From positions 930,001 to 994,000 of the forward strand of contig CP089463.1 of the NCBI GenBank assembly GCA_026636295.1: a stretch of 64,000 bases of DNA. Reading direction: 5' to 3'. The number at the start of each line of letters is the position of its first letter. The stretch's first letter is position 1. The notes beneath the pieces were generated by a model. That model saw only the letters and a program-made list of their open reading frames with translations, made no database searches and was not told the origin of the DNA. Shown here piece by piece: positions 26,063 to 34,604 of this stretch. The translations under genes and the position numbers were made by a program. This DNA comes from Medakamo hakoo. Taxonomy: Eukaryota; Chlorophyta; Trebouxiophyceae; Coccomyxaceae.

Positions 26063-26420
26063 CAGCTCCAAGTTCGAGGGCTGCGAAGGCTGGGTCTTCT
26101 GCACCAAGCCGGAAGGGTGTGGGTGGGGGTGCACCCGCTACACCGATGTCCACGGCCGCCTCGCCCCCTCCTTCCCGTACAAGCTCGGCGACCCGGCGTC
26201 CCTGCCCCTGCCCATCACGGGCCAGGGCCCCTTTGGCCTGGGCTGCCTGTCCGACCGGTGGCCCGCGGGCATGTGCACCCTGAAGACAAACCTGGCGGCG
26301 GGCGACGTGGCGGCGATGCGGGCGGGCACTGCGCCGACCGACCACTACTGGGGCTGGGTGAGTGGGCTGCGCAAGCCGAGCGCGGGCGGCATGGTCGCGA
26401 CCGGCGAGACGGAAAACTGA
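25240..26420 (+). CDS. Secreted Cys-rich PAN/Apple-like protein
   Basis: Three exons, 25240-25449, 25808-25899 and 26066-26420 (phases 0, 2), encode 218 aa. A clear signal peptide (MRLLLLLATLAVAAASPAPL) is followed by a Cys-rich segment (CGPATGACAF, CDGVATQCADGGCAAH). A PAN-like domain with QCCDACSKFEGCEGWVFC and a Gly/Cys-rich stretch comes next, split by the second intron within the CCDAC motif. Similar secreted proteins occur widely in green algae, but their role is unknown. Adhesion or cell-wall binding is a guess. Intron 1 is 358 nt and intron 2 contains 48 consecutive C. The gene lies 181 bp from the divergent glutaredoxin-like gene and runs tandem with PII. Confidence 0.8.
26012..26059 (+). 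repeat. C48 homopolymer in an intron
   Basis: Forty-eight C in a row (from 26012 to 26059) end 4 nt before the acceptor AG of the PAN-like gene. The opposite strand is G48. The length in the true genome may differ, since such runs are hard to sequence. Confidence 0.85.
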
Positions 26421-26774
26421 GAGAGACGAGGAGGAGGGGGGGGGGCGGGGGGCGGGCGCGGGCGGGCGGGCGGGCGGGCGGGGCGGTTGACGGAGGTGGA
26501 GTTACGCTCTGTTTTTTTTTCATTTCATTTCATGTCGTTCCGGAGCCCTGTCCGCCTCTGCCGGCCTTTTTTCTTGTGTTAGGAGGACGGTTCAGGAGCC
26601 GGTGTCGTGTGGGGGTGGGGTGGGTACGGTAAACGAAATTTCCGCGGTTTAATAGGACATGATGTGGGATGGATGGATTTTTTTTTTTTTGGAGGGGCCG
26701 AAAGGTCGAGGGCGCACTCGCGCTTTCGCTGTCGTTGCTCGCCCTTGCGGTCGCCATCCCCCGCTCCGGACACC
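26421..26774. other. Spacer between the PAN-like gene and PII
   Basis: This 354 bp stretch contains the 3' UTR of one gene and the promoter of the next. Directly after the stop lies a very G-rich block (26432-26487, GGGC repeats) able to form G-quadruplexes in RNA. T11 near 26680 lies about 90 nt upstream of the PII start. No gene is seen. Confidence 0.6.
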
Positions 26775-27538
26775 ATGGCTCACGCGACCCAGCTCACCGG
26801 ACGTGCCAGCGTGTCCAGGTTCGTGTCTCGACGGCGGCGAGGGGAGGAGGGCCGGTCCCAGCGGCGGCCGCGCGGCGGAAGCGAATGCGGGCGACGGCGC
26901 TCGCCCTAGCTGTGGCCGACCCCGACCCTTCCCCACCCCCCACCCTCCTCCCGTCAACACACAACAGCCGCCCGGCGCCCTCCACGCGCGCCACCCCGAC
27001 GCCCGCGCCGCCTCGCGCCCGCCTGCTCACCAGCCGCAGGCTAACCGCCGCCCCCCCCGCCGCCGCCGCGGGAGCGCCCGCCACCGCCGCGCCGGCGTCC
27101 GTCCCGACCATCGCCGTCGACCTGGCCGCCTACCCGACCACCGCCTTCTTTAAAATCGAGGCTATCGTCCGCCCCTGGCGTGTGGAAGCGGTCGTGGCAG
27201 CGCTCTCGCGCTCCGGCATCCTGGGCGTCACCGTCCAGGCCAGCGGCGTCTCCGGCGTGGGCGCGCAGGGCGGGCGGTCCGAACGCTACGGCGGCACCGC
27301 GCACGGCCTGACGTCCCTGGTCGAGAAGTCCCTGATGTGGGCGGTCGTCGGGCGGGACCAGGTGTCGGCCGTGTCGTCCATCATCGTGGGCGCGGCCCGC
27401 ACGGGCGAGCAGGGCGACGGCAAGCTCTTCATCACGCCCGTCGCCGACGTCATCCGGGTGCGCACGGGCGAGACGGGCGCGGCGGCGGAGAGGATGGAGG
27501 GCGGCATGGCGGACCGGCTGGGCGTGGCGGGGGAGTGA
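26775..27538 (+). CDS. GLB1: Nitrogen regulatory protein PII (GlnB), plastid
   Basis: Two exons, 26775-26818 and 26968-27538 (phase 2), encode 204 aa. PII senses ATP/ADP and 2-oxoglutarate, and in plants and algae glutamine, and controls N-acetylglutamate kinase and acetyl-CoA carboxylase in the plastid. A Ser/Arg/Ala-rich transit peptide of about 80 residues precedes FFKIEAIVRPWRVEAVVAAL. The T-loop region reads GAQGGRSERYGGTAHG, and the end block is GDGKLFITPVADVIRVRTGE. The C-terminal extension (AAERMEGGMADRLGVAGE) is where the glutamine-sensing Q-loop of green-lineage PII lies. The intron ends contain a perfect 10-bp complement. Confidence 0.95.
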
Positions 27539-27711
27539 GCTCGGCTGCGGTCGGGCGCGTGCGTGCGTGGGCGCGTCCCCCTCCCCAGCACGCGCCACAT
27601 TGCAAAAAAAAACCGGGGTGGATGGAGTTGGGTTGCAACACACACACACACCGCGCGTCGGCCGCCCACCCGCCCCACACGCCCACCCGCCCACCCGCCC
27701 TCCCTCCCCGT

Positions 27712-28696
27712 CTACTGCTGTCCCTGTTGTTGTGCCTCCCACGCCTCCTCCAGCGCGCGCAGCCGCGGCCCCGCCTCCGCCGCCGCGCCCGGTTCCATGC
27801 GCTCGTGGAAGAGCACGCCCTGCAGGTGGTCGAATTCGTGGAGGAAGACGCGGGCGGGGAAGCCGGACAGCGAGACCTGGAAGGTGGACCCGTCCAGGCG
27901 TTGGGCGCGCACCTTGGCGCGGGACGGCCGGGCCACGTCGCCGTAAATGCCCGGGAAGGAGAGGCAGCCCTCCTCGCCGACGACCAGGCCGCCGCCCGTG
28001 GACACGAGCCGGGGGTTGACCAGGACAATCTCCTCCTCCTTTTTGGCCGGGTCGCCCGTGGGGTTGAAGACCATCAGCCGCACGTTGACGCCGACCTGGG
28101 GCGCGGCCAGCCCGACGCCGGAGTCCCGGTCCCCGCCCTCGTCGTCGTACATGACGGCCAGCATCTCTTCCGCCAGGGCCTTCAGCTTGTCGTCAAAGGC
28201 GCCGATGCTCGCGTTGACGGCACGCAGGCGTGGGTCTGGATACCGGATGACGGTCAGCGGGCGGGGCCACTCGAGGGAGGTGACTGGGGTGTGGGCGGCG
28301 GGGGAGGAGAGGGGTGGCGGGGGTGGGGAGGGGGGGCGCGCGTGAGAGCAGCGAGCGCGGGCGCGGGGCCTTTGGCCAGCGTTGGTGGGGTTGCGGCGTC
28401 GGGGCCACGCATCGGGCCCGCGCCCGCCGTCCCCTACCGCTCCCACCGCCAGCCCCTTACGCACTCGTCGGCGCTTTAGCTTCCAGCTTGTCCGCCCGCC
28501 GGTCGTCGCGACTTTGCATGAGCTCGCGCATGGCCGCGCTGCCGCCGCGGGCGCGGGCCGGCGGCGGGCCGCGCGCCGGCATTTTCGGCGACGCCCGGCC
28601 GGCTCCGCCCGCGCGTGGCCCCGCCCTGCGAGCGCCGGCGGCCAGGCTGCTCATGGCTCGGCGCGTGGCCGCGGCCGCGCGCAGGAGTTGGGGCAT
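27712..28696 (-). CDS. PDF1B: Peptide deformylase, PDF1B type
   Basis: Two exons, 28696-28465 and 28283-27712 (phase 1), encode 267 aa. The enzyme removes the formyl group from nascent plastid (and mitochondrial) proteins. An Arg/Ala-rich presequence leads to LEWPRPLTVIRYPDPRLRA. All three metal/active-site motifs are present: GVGLAAPQ, EEGCLSFP and HEFDHLQG. NPTGDPAKKEEEIVLVNP resembles PDF1B rather than PDF1A. The gene is convergent with PII and lies 73 bp downstream of the stop of the TPR-SGNH gene on the same strand, so its promoter must be very short or lie within the upstream gene's 3' UTR. Confidence 0.95.
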
Positions 28697-28769
28697 GGGG
28701 CAGGCGTTTCGTTTTTCCGGCTGTGCGAGTGTGAGGGGCCGTGTGTTTCACACACCTCCCCACACACCT

Positions 28770-31172
28770 TCACCACCCCAGCTCGCACAACGCCGCCTCC
28801 AAATCCACCGTGTACCCGGGCGACAGGTGCGTCCCGTCAAAAGCCAGGTCCGGGCGCAAGCCCTGCCCATTGCCCGTCAGCAGCCGGTCCTCCAGCTCCA
28901 CCCACCCGATGGACCCGGGGCCGGCCTCCCTCCCCGCCAACTTTTCAACCTCGGCGCGCACGGCCGCGTTGAGTGCGCGGACCACGGGCCGGGTCTCGTC
29001 CAGGACGGGCGGCACTGGGTGGACCGCGATGGTCAGGGACCGCGCGTCGGTGCGCAAGGCTTCCAGCGCGGTGCCGTACGCACCGGCGGCAGCGGACACC
29101 GCGGCCTCCAAGCTGTCGTACTTGAGTTTTTGCACGGCGAGGAGCAGCCCCTCCCGGGCGTCGATTTCGCCGACCAGCGTGATGAGCCGGGCACCGTGCG
29201 GCAGGGATGCCACCGCCGCATCCCAGGCGGCCCGTGGGAAGAAGGCGCCGCCCCGGCGCAGGTGCCAGACTTTCAGGCCGGTCACGAGGAGGGGGATGAG
29301 CAGGCGCGGCCGCGCCGGGTGGGCGGCCCGCCCGCCCCCCAGGACGCGCCAGGCGAGCGGCAGCGTGTGCGAGTCGCCCAGCACGTACACAGGCTCGTAC
29401 GCAGCAGCTTTCTCCAGCACCCTGGGCACCGCGGTCGGCGCCAGCAACGCGCTCACGCACGCGGCGTACGCGGCCTCATTGCGCGCGCGGCCGGCGTGGA
29501 GGGGCGGGCGGGCGGCCGCGCGTGCGGGCGCCAAGGCGGCGGCCGCTGTGGCAGCTCTCTTCAACGCGCCGCCCGCGTACAGCACGCGCAGTGCAGTACA
29601 TGCCAAGGCCAGGGCATCCAGCTGGGGTTCGGTGTAGGGAATGCCGTCGCTGTCGGCGACTTCGGAGATGGATGAGGAGGGCGGAAGCGGGGCAGCGGTG
29701 CTTTCGTCCTCGTCCAAAAACAGCCAGCCCAGGGCGCCGGGGCCGGGCGGGCGCGGCGGCAGGCCGTCACACGCACGCCCCACAGCCTTTAAAGCCCGTT
29801 CCAAGACAGGAGGTCCGGCCCCGTTCCCGCGCCGCCCGCACCAGGCGGCGATGAGGGCCGCGGGCGCGGCCGGGTCGCCCCACAGCTCCGCTGTCTGGGC
29901 GGCCGCCAGCGCGTAGACGGCGGGCCCGGGCGCCGCGGCCGCGGCCGCGCACGACAGCTTGCCTGAAGCTTTTGCTGCACCGTGTGCTTTGAGGCAGGAG
30001 GCCAGGAAGGCCAGCGCGGCCGCGTCGGCTTCGGCGGACGGCGGGGGCAGGGGCGCCCCGCCCGGCCCGCCCCGCCCCGTGTGCACGCCCAGCGCGCCCA
30101 ACTCGCACCACAGCGCCGCCTCACCGCCCGGGTCTCGCAGGACGAGGTCAGCCAGGGCGCGCTGGGCGTTCTGGTCCTGTGGATGGGCGGCGAGGGCGCG
30201 CAGCAGGGCGCGGGCCGCCGCGGGCGCGCCGGAGGTGGTGGAGGGCCAAGGCGCGGCCGACCCGGGCCGGGCGCGGGCGAGGCGTGCGTACGCGACCAGG
30301 GCGCGCGCCGACCGCCCGTCCGCGCCGAGCGCGGCTTCGACCGCGCCTTTTGCCGCGTCGTGCAAGGCAGCGATGGCAGCTGGAGGCGCGTCCGGCGGCA
30401 GGCGGGCGAACCGGGCGACGAGCACCTGGGCGACGCCGGCCAGCGCGGCCGCCCGCCCGGCGGGAGAGAGGTGGACGGGCGGGCCGCACGGACCGCCGCC
30501 GCCGCCGCCGCCGCTCGTCGTGGGTCCAGCCAGGGCGGCGTCAAAGGCGTGCAGCGCGCCGTCCAGGTCTCCCGCCTCCAGCAAACAGTCCGCTAGCAGG
30601 GCGGCCGCGGGCGCGTCGGCCGGGTGGGCGGCTGCTGCAGCTTTGGCCGCGTGCAGCGCGTCGGCTGTCCGCCCTGCGCGCGCCCACACCCGCGCCCGCC
30701 CGAGCGCCACGCCGCGGTGCCCGGGCGCCGCGGCCACCAGCTTGTCATACAGGCTGGCGGCTGCGGCTAGTCGTCCCGCAGCGGCGGCGGCGTCCGCCCG
30801 GGCCAGGATGGCGTCGACGACGGCGGCCGACGCAGCAGCGGGTGGGGTGGAGAGGGATGGTGGCGGCGGTCGTCGTGTTGGCTCGCACGCCGCCTTGACC
30901 ACAGCCCACACGTCGCCTCCGGGTGGGACCACGTCTGCTATCGTGGCGGTTGGATCTAGTGCAACCCCGTCAAGCTTGGCTTCTAAACCATCCGCGTCCA
31001 GGGCGGCGCCGTGGCGGGATGAGAAACTTGCGGCCAATTGCGCGAGCGCGGCTCCGACACTCGGCCGGCCGTCGCTTCCGCCACCCGACCGGACTATCAC
31101 CGTGTGTGCGGGCGAGTCGGGGCCTGCGACGCCGGCGTCTATGTGGAGGTAGGCCTTGTGCGGGCCCGTCAT
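28770..31172 (-). CDS. TPR plus SGNH-hydrolase-like fusion protein
   Basis: A single exon of 800 aa. The first about 95 residues end in LEAKLDGVALDPTATIADVVPPGGDVW, which looks like a ubiquitin-like beta-grasp fold. Alanine-rich helical repeats with TPR character follow (about 115-215, for example LAAAASLYDKLVAAAPGHRG), and further helical repeats run to about 560. The C-terminal part carries SGNH-type blocks: VYVLGDSHTLPLAW (about 593-606, Ser nucleophile in GDSH), LVGEIDAREG (about 663-672) and FDGTHLSPGY (about 775-784, Asp-x-x-His). This suggests an esterase or an acyl/acetyl-transfer enzyme acting on glycans, but no substrate can be inferred. I do not recognise a named orthologue. Confidence 0.75.
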   Translation of the reverse strand: MTGPHKAYLHIDAGVAGPDSPAHTVIVRSGGGSDGRPSVGAALAQLAASFSSRHGAALDADGLEAKLDGVALDPTATIADVVPPGGDVWAVVKAACEPTRRPPPPSLSTPPAAASAAVVDAILARADAAAAAGRLAAAASLYDKLVAAAPGHRGVALGRARVWARAGRTADALHAAKAAAAAHPADAPAAALLADCLLEAGDLDGALHAFDAALAGPTTSGGGGGGGPCGPPVHLSPAGRAAALAGVAQVLVARFARLPPDAPPAAIAALHDAAKGAVEAALGADGRSARALVAYARLARARPGSAAPWPSTTSGAPAAARALLRALAAHPQDQNAQRALADLVLRDPGGEAALWCELGALGVHTGRGGPGGAPLPPPSAEADAAALAFLASCLKAHGAAKASGKLSCAAAAAAPGPAVYALAAAQTAELWGDPAAPAALIAAWCGRRGNGAGPPVLERALKAVGRACDGLPPRPPGPGALGWLFLDEDESTAAPLPPSSSISEVADSDGIPYTEPQLDALALACTALRVLYAGGALKRAATAAAALAPARAAARPPLHAGRARNEAAYAACVSALLAPTAVPRVLEKAAAYEPVYVLGDSHTLPLAWRVLGGGRAAHPARPRLLIPLLVTGLKVWHLRRGGAFFPRAAWDAAVASLPHGARLITLVGEIDAREGLLLAVQKLKYDSLEAAVSAAAGAYGTALEALRTDARSLTIAVHPVPPVLDETRPVVRALNAAVRAEVEKLAGREAGPGSIGWVELEDRLLTGNGQGLRPDLAFDGTHLSPGYTVDLEAALCELGW

Positions 31173-31314
31173 GGCCGCATTTTTGTTTCGATGTCGTTTG
31201 GCTAGGTCTCCCCAGCAGAAATGTGTGCATCTGGACCACTTCCAACCTCGCCCGCCCGTCTCCTTTCTTCTAGTTCTACGTGGACCTACAACACACGCTC
31301 TCTCTCCCTGCCTG

Positions 31315-32311
31315 TCACGCCGCGTCCGCCTGATCGCGCAACCACAGGGTCGCTACCCACTTCTCTCCTTTCACGACTGGGCAGCCGCCATGCAAAGACT
31401 GCAAGTCGGCCGTGCCATTCGGGTGCGCACTCCAAAACAGGAGCGCGTCTCCCTTGGCCGGGCGGACCTTCAGGCCTTCCGCACACGATTTGTAGTCAAT
31501 GGGTTCTTTGGCAGCCAAACGAGCCGCGCCTTGCTCGCCCGCCAGCGGGAAAACAGTCTCCCCACCCTCTTCCACGTCGGACAGATAGAAAAGGACGGTC
31601 GCGAGGCGGGAAGAAGACTGGGGGCCATATCCGTCGTTGGGCGAGAACGCGTCGTAGTGGGCCTCATACAGGGCGTGCTGGCGGTAGCGAAGGATGTTGA
31701 AGGCTTCGCCGTGGGATGGCGGGAGGCCGGTCCAAGCCGCGGCGACGGCCCGGGCTTTGGCAAGGACGCCAGTAGTGTCGTCGGCTGAAGTTAAAAACAC
31801 GCCGTCGGACGTGCGGATGCCCGCCTTTTCCTCCGCTTTCTCTCCTGGGCGGAGGGCGAGCGTGGACGGTGTGAGGCGAGGCGCGGCGGCTGCCACGAGC
31901 GCGTCCGCGTCTGCGGGCGTCAGGGCGGCCTTCCACAAAAACGCGCGCGGCGACCAGGAGAGGGTCTGGATGGACGCGGCGGCGATGGACGGGAGGGCCG
32001 GGTCGGTGGAGGTCAGGGCCGTCGTGCTGGACACAGCGCGGGTCGTCGACGACGCCAGGGCGGCTTTGCGGCCGGGCAGGACGGGGTTGGGCGACTGCTT
32101 TTTGATGGGCGGAGGGCGTGTGAGCAAGGATGGAGCGCGCGACAGGGGGAGCGGGAAGGGCATCGCGCCGCGGCCAAACCAAACGCACCACAGGCCGTGG
32201 CGCTTTGGGGGATGAGACCCGGCCAAAGAAGAAGCCGACCACCAAGGCACCCAGCACCAGGACAAGGCGGCCTCGCTGGGCGGAGGTTGGCGTGCGGCGG
32301 GCGGGCCGCAT
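31315..32311 (-). CDS. Prolyl 4-hydroxylase alpha-subunit-like, type II membrane protein
   Basis: Two exons, 32311-32189 and 32094-31315 (phase 0), encode 300 aa. The short basic N-terminus and hydrophobic segment RLVLVLGALVVGFFFG fit an ER/Golgi signal anchor. The 2-oxoglutarate/Fe(II) dioxygenase domain has the His-x-Asp pair in LYEAHYDAF and the distal His plus 2-oxoglutarate-binding Lys in SLHGGCPVVKGEKW. Plant and algal P4Hs modify hydroxyproline-rich cell-wall proteins. The donor was set at 32188 (GTGCGT). A weaker GT at 32218 would shorten the linker by 10 residues without changing the frame. A long A-run abuts the start codon. It is divergent from the NAD(P)-binding gene (112 bp). Confidence 0.9.
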
Positions 32312-32423
32312 TTTTTTTTTTTTTTTTGGAGCGTTGCGTTTGTGTTCGCGCTTGTGGGAAGAGGCCGGCACCTAGACTCCCTTTTTCCTAGCACTAGCTT
32401 TCGTCCGTGCTTGCTGTGAGAAA
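32312..32423. promoter_or_regulatory. Divergent 112-bp promoter region (P4H / NAD(P)-binding protein)
   Basis: The spacer between outward-facing ATGs. A T15 run on the plus strand abuts the P4H start, giving an A-tract leader in that gene's mRNA. No other motif is recognised. Confidence 0.5.
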
Positions 32424-33124
32424 ATGGCGTCTGCTGCCCCTGTTTCGGCACGCTCTGGTGCTGGTGAGTCCGTGTACAGCCCCCGTGATGGACGCATGCA
32501 CCAGCGAGCGGCTGGGACGCCGCCAACGCACGGCCGACGCGCGCCACGCCGTCGCTCTCGTCGCCGTGCTCGCTGCTAGTCCCGCGTTTGGCGAGTTCAC
32601 GTTTGCCGGTCCGGTGCTTTCAAGCTGGTCGGGAGGCTCGAAGGCTGTGGTTGTCAACCCCATGCGCGGTACTTGCGAATTCCGTCGCTATGCGTGCCGG
32701 CCGCCGCCCCCACCACCAATCGACGGCCCGACCTCACCCTCTTCTCTCTTCTCACCCGACCCTCCCCAGCCCGCGCGGCCCTGGCCGCGCCCCGCCCGGC
32801 GTCGGCTGCCCGTCCCACGACGCCTGCCCCTCGCACCGCTGCCCGCCGCGTCTCTGTGAGCTCTCCCCTGTCCCGCCGCGTGGCTTTCACCGCTCCTCGC
32901 GCCGTCGCCGGCGACATCGACCCAGACAACGCAAGTGTGCTGGTCTGCGGCGGTGGCGGCGTTGCCTTGGAGGTCGCGCGCCGCCTGAAAGACGCGGGCG
33001 CGTGGGTGTGGATGCTGCAGCGCTCCGACATCCGCCGGTGTGTTTGGATGGGTTTCGTGTGTCCCCCCCGCGCAGCGACCTTCCTGTCCCATTGTTCTCA
33101 CACGTGCACAAAAAACCACCCTTC

Positions 33125-33156
<32 letters not shown>

Positions 33157-33720
33157 AGCGCGGAAATCGAAAAGATGATGGCCGTCGTCATCCGCGGCGA
33201 CGCCACCTCCAGAGCCGACGTCGACGCGGCGTTCGCCCAGATCGAGGACGTGGACCTGGTCGTGTCGACCATCGGCGGCACGCCCGCCGACCCGACCGCC
33301 GACTCGACCGGCAACATCAACCTGATCGAGGCGGCGGCCGCCAAGGGCGTGCGCAAGTTTGTGCTCGTCACGTCCATCGGGTGCGGGGACTCGCGGTCCG
33401 CGCCGCCGCGCCCTGTGTACGACGTCCTCCAACCCGTGCTGGTGGAGAAGGACAAGGCGGAAGCGGCGCTGAAGGCGTCGGGGATGGCGTACACCATCAT
33501 CCGCCCGGGCGGCCTGGCCAACGGCCCCGCGACGGGGTCGGCCGTCCTGACGGCCGACACGGGCGTGTGCGGCGCCGTCCAGCGCGAGGACGCGGCCGCC
33601 CTCATTGTCAAGGCGGCGCTGCGCGGGTCGGCCGACAACAAAGTCCTGTCCGTCGTGGACACGGCCCAGCTGTTTGCAAAGGACGGCGTGACGCCGGCCG
33701 TGGAGGCGTTTGCGTTGTGA
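32424..33720 (+). CDS. Plastid NAD(P)-binding Rossmann-fold protein (TIC62/NmrA-like)
   Basis: Three exons, 32424-32463, 32770-33037 and 33159-33720 (phases 1, 2), encode 289 aa. The 13-residue first exon (MASAAPVSARSGA) and exon 2 make a typical transit peptide. The nucleotide-binding motif is an unusual VLVCGGGGVALEVARRLK. Then come LQRSDIRRAEIEKMM across the second intron, VVIRGDATSRADVDAAF, VVSTIGG, FVLVTSIGCGDS and YTIIRPGGL. These match the atypical short-chain dehydrogenase group to which TIC62 and NmrA-like proteins belong. A catalytic Tyr-x3-Lys is not evident, so it may act as a redox sensor or chaperone rather than an enzyme. Intron 2 contains C31 before its acceptor. Confidence 0.85.
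33126..33156 (+). repeat. C31 homopolymer at an intron acceptor
   Basis: Thirty-one C run directly into the acceptor AG at 33157-33158, forming a pyrimidine tract made only of C. Confidence 0.88.
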
Positions 33721-33778
33721 GAGTGGGGGCGAGGGCGGGTCGGGTGGGGAGGTGGGTGGGTGTGAGAGTGGGCTGAGC

Positions 33779-33829
33779 GTGTGCGTGTGTGTGTGCGTGT
33801 GTGTGTGTGTGCGTGTGTGTGCGTGTGTG
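33779..33829 (+). repeat. (TG)n-rich tract after the NAD(P)-binding gene
   Basis: About 50 nt of TG units with CG interruptions begin 58 nt after the stop, in the sense orientation of that gene. Confidence 0.85.
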
Positions 33830-33951
33830 AATGGGTCACTCTATGGGGGCTATTGGTCTACAACTGAGCCGTCCGTGGGACGGAAAGGCGAAATGTTCAT
33901 ATGGGTCCACCAGGGTGGATGGATAGGATGGGATGGATGGCATCAAACCTG

Positions 33952-34470
33952 TCAACCCACCACGACGCTCCCGCCCGGCAGGCCACTGCCACCACCCGGG
34001 CCCACCGCTCTCAACAAGCGGGTCAGCGAAGCATCGCTGACCTCTGGTTGAGGCGGCGGCGTCTGGACAGGCCTGGCCGACGCAGACACGTGCTCGGACA
34101 GCGCGCGGCCCAGGTCGGCCGCGGCGTCGGCAATGGAGGCGAGCTCCGCGCTCGTCGCGGTCGCCCGGTCCAAGGAGGCTTGCCTTGCAGCTGCGACCGC
34201 GGCAGCTCGCTTCACAGGGTCAGCCAACCCCGCCCGGCGCTTGAGTTCCGAAGCCGCGGACGCTAAACCAGCGGCGGCCGCGGCGATGCGTTCGGCCGCG
34301 ACGGGGAGCTGGGCGGCCGGGCCCGCAAGAGCGGCAGCTGCGGCCGCGCCTTCCCCTGCGGACGCGGCGGCGGTGACTTCTTCAGCGGGGATGCGCGATG
34401 CTCGCGTCAGAGCAGCTGCACCGTCCAGGAGGTCGAGGAGGCGGGCTTCGATGGACGCGGGCGTGGCCAT
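33952..34470 (-). CDS. Unknown alanine-rich helical protein
   Basis: A single exon of 172 aa. The sequence is dominated by Ala with regularly spaced Leu and charged residues (IEARLLDLLDGAAALTRAS, ELKRRAGLADPVKRAAAVAAA), so it should be a long helix or coiled coil. The C-terminus is Pro/Gly-rich and disordered. I do not recognise a family. The size and layout are like small Mediator, BLOC or tethering-complex subunits, but no signature supports any of these. The frame is the only one with normal codon use here, and the start has an A-rich leader and ATGGCC context like its neighbours. Convergent spacing to the NAD(P)-binding gene and divergent spacing to CBL support a real gene. Confidence 0.6.
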   Translation of the reverse strand: MATPASIEARLLDLLDGAAALTRASRIPAEEVTAAASAGEGAAAAAALAGPAAQLPVAAERIAAAAAGLASAASELKRRAGLADPVKRAAAVAAARQASLDRATATSAELASIADAAADLGRALSEHVSASARPVQTPPPQPEVSDASLTRLLRAVGPGGGSGLPGGSVVVG

Positions 34471-34604
34471 CGTTTTTTCTTTTGGGGCGAAGACAGAAGC
34501 TTCGGCGATTTTTTTTTTCTGTGCGTGTGCCCATCGGCCGAGGCCGAAAAACACTCGTTTCTCCTTGTTTTTACGTCACGGTCCCAAAACACCCGTCAGG
34601 GGCC
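34471..34604. promoter_or_regulatory. Divergent 134-bp promoter region (unknown helical protein / CBL)
   Basis: The spacer between two outward-facing start codons. It contains T6-T9 and A-rich runs close to the minus-strand ATG. No known element is recognised. Confidence 0.45.
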
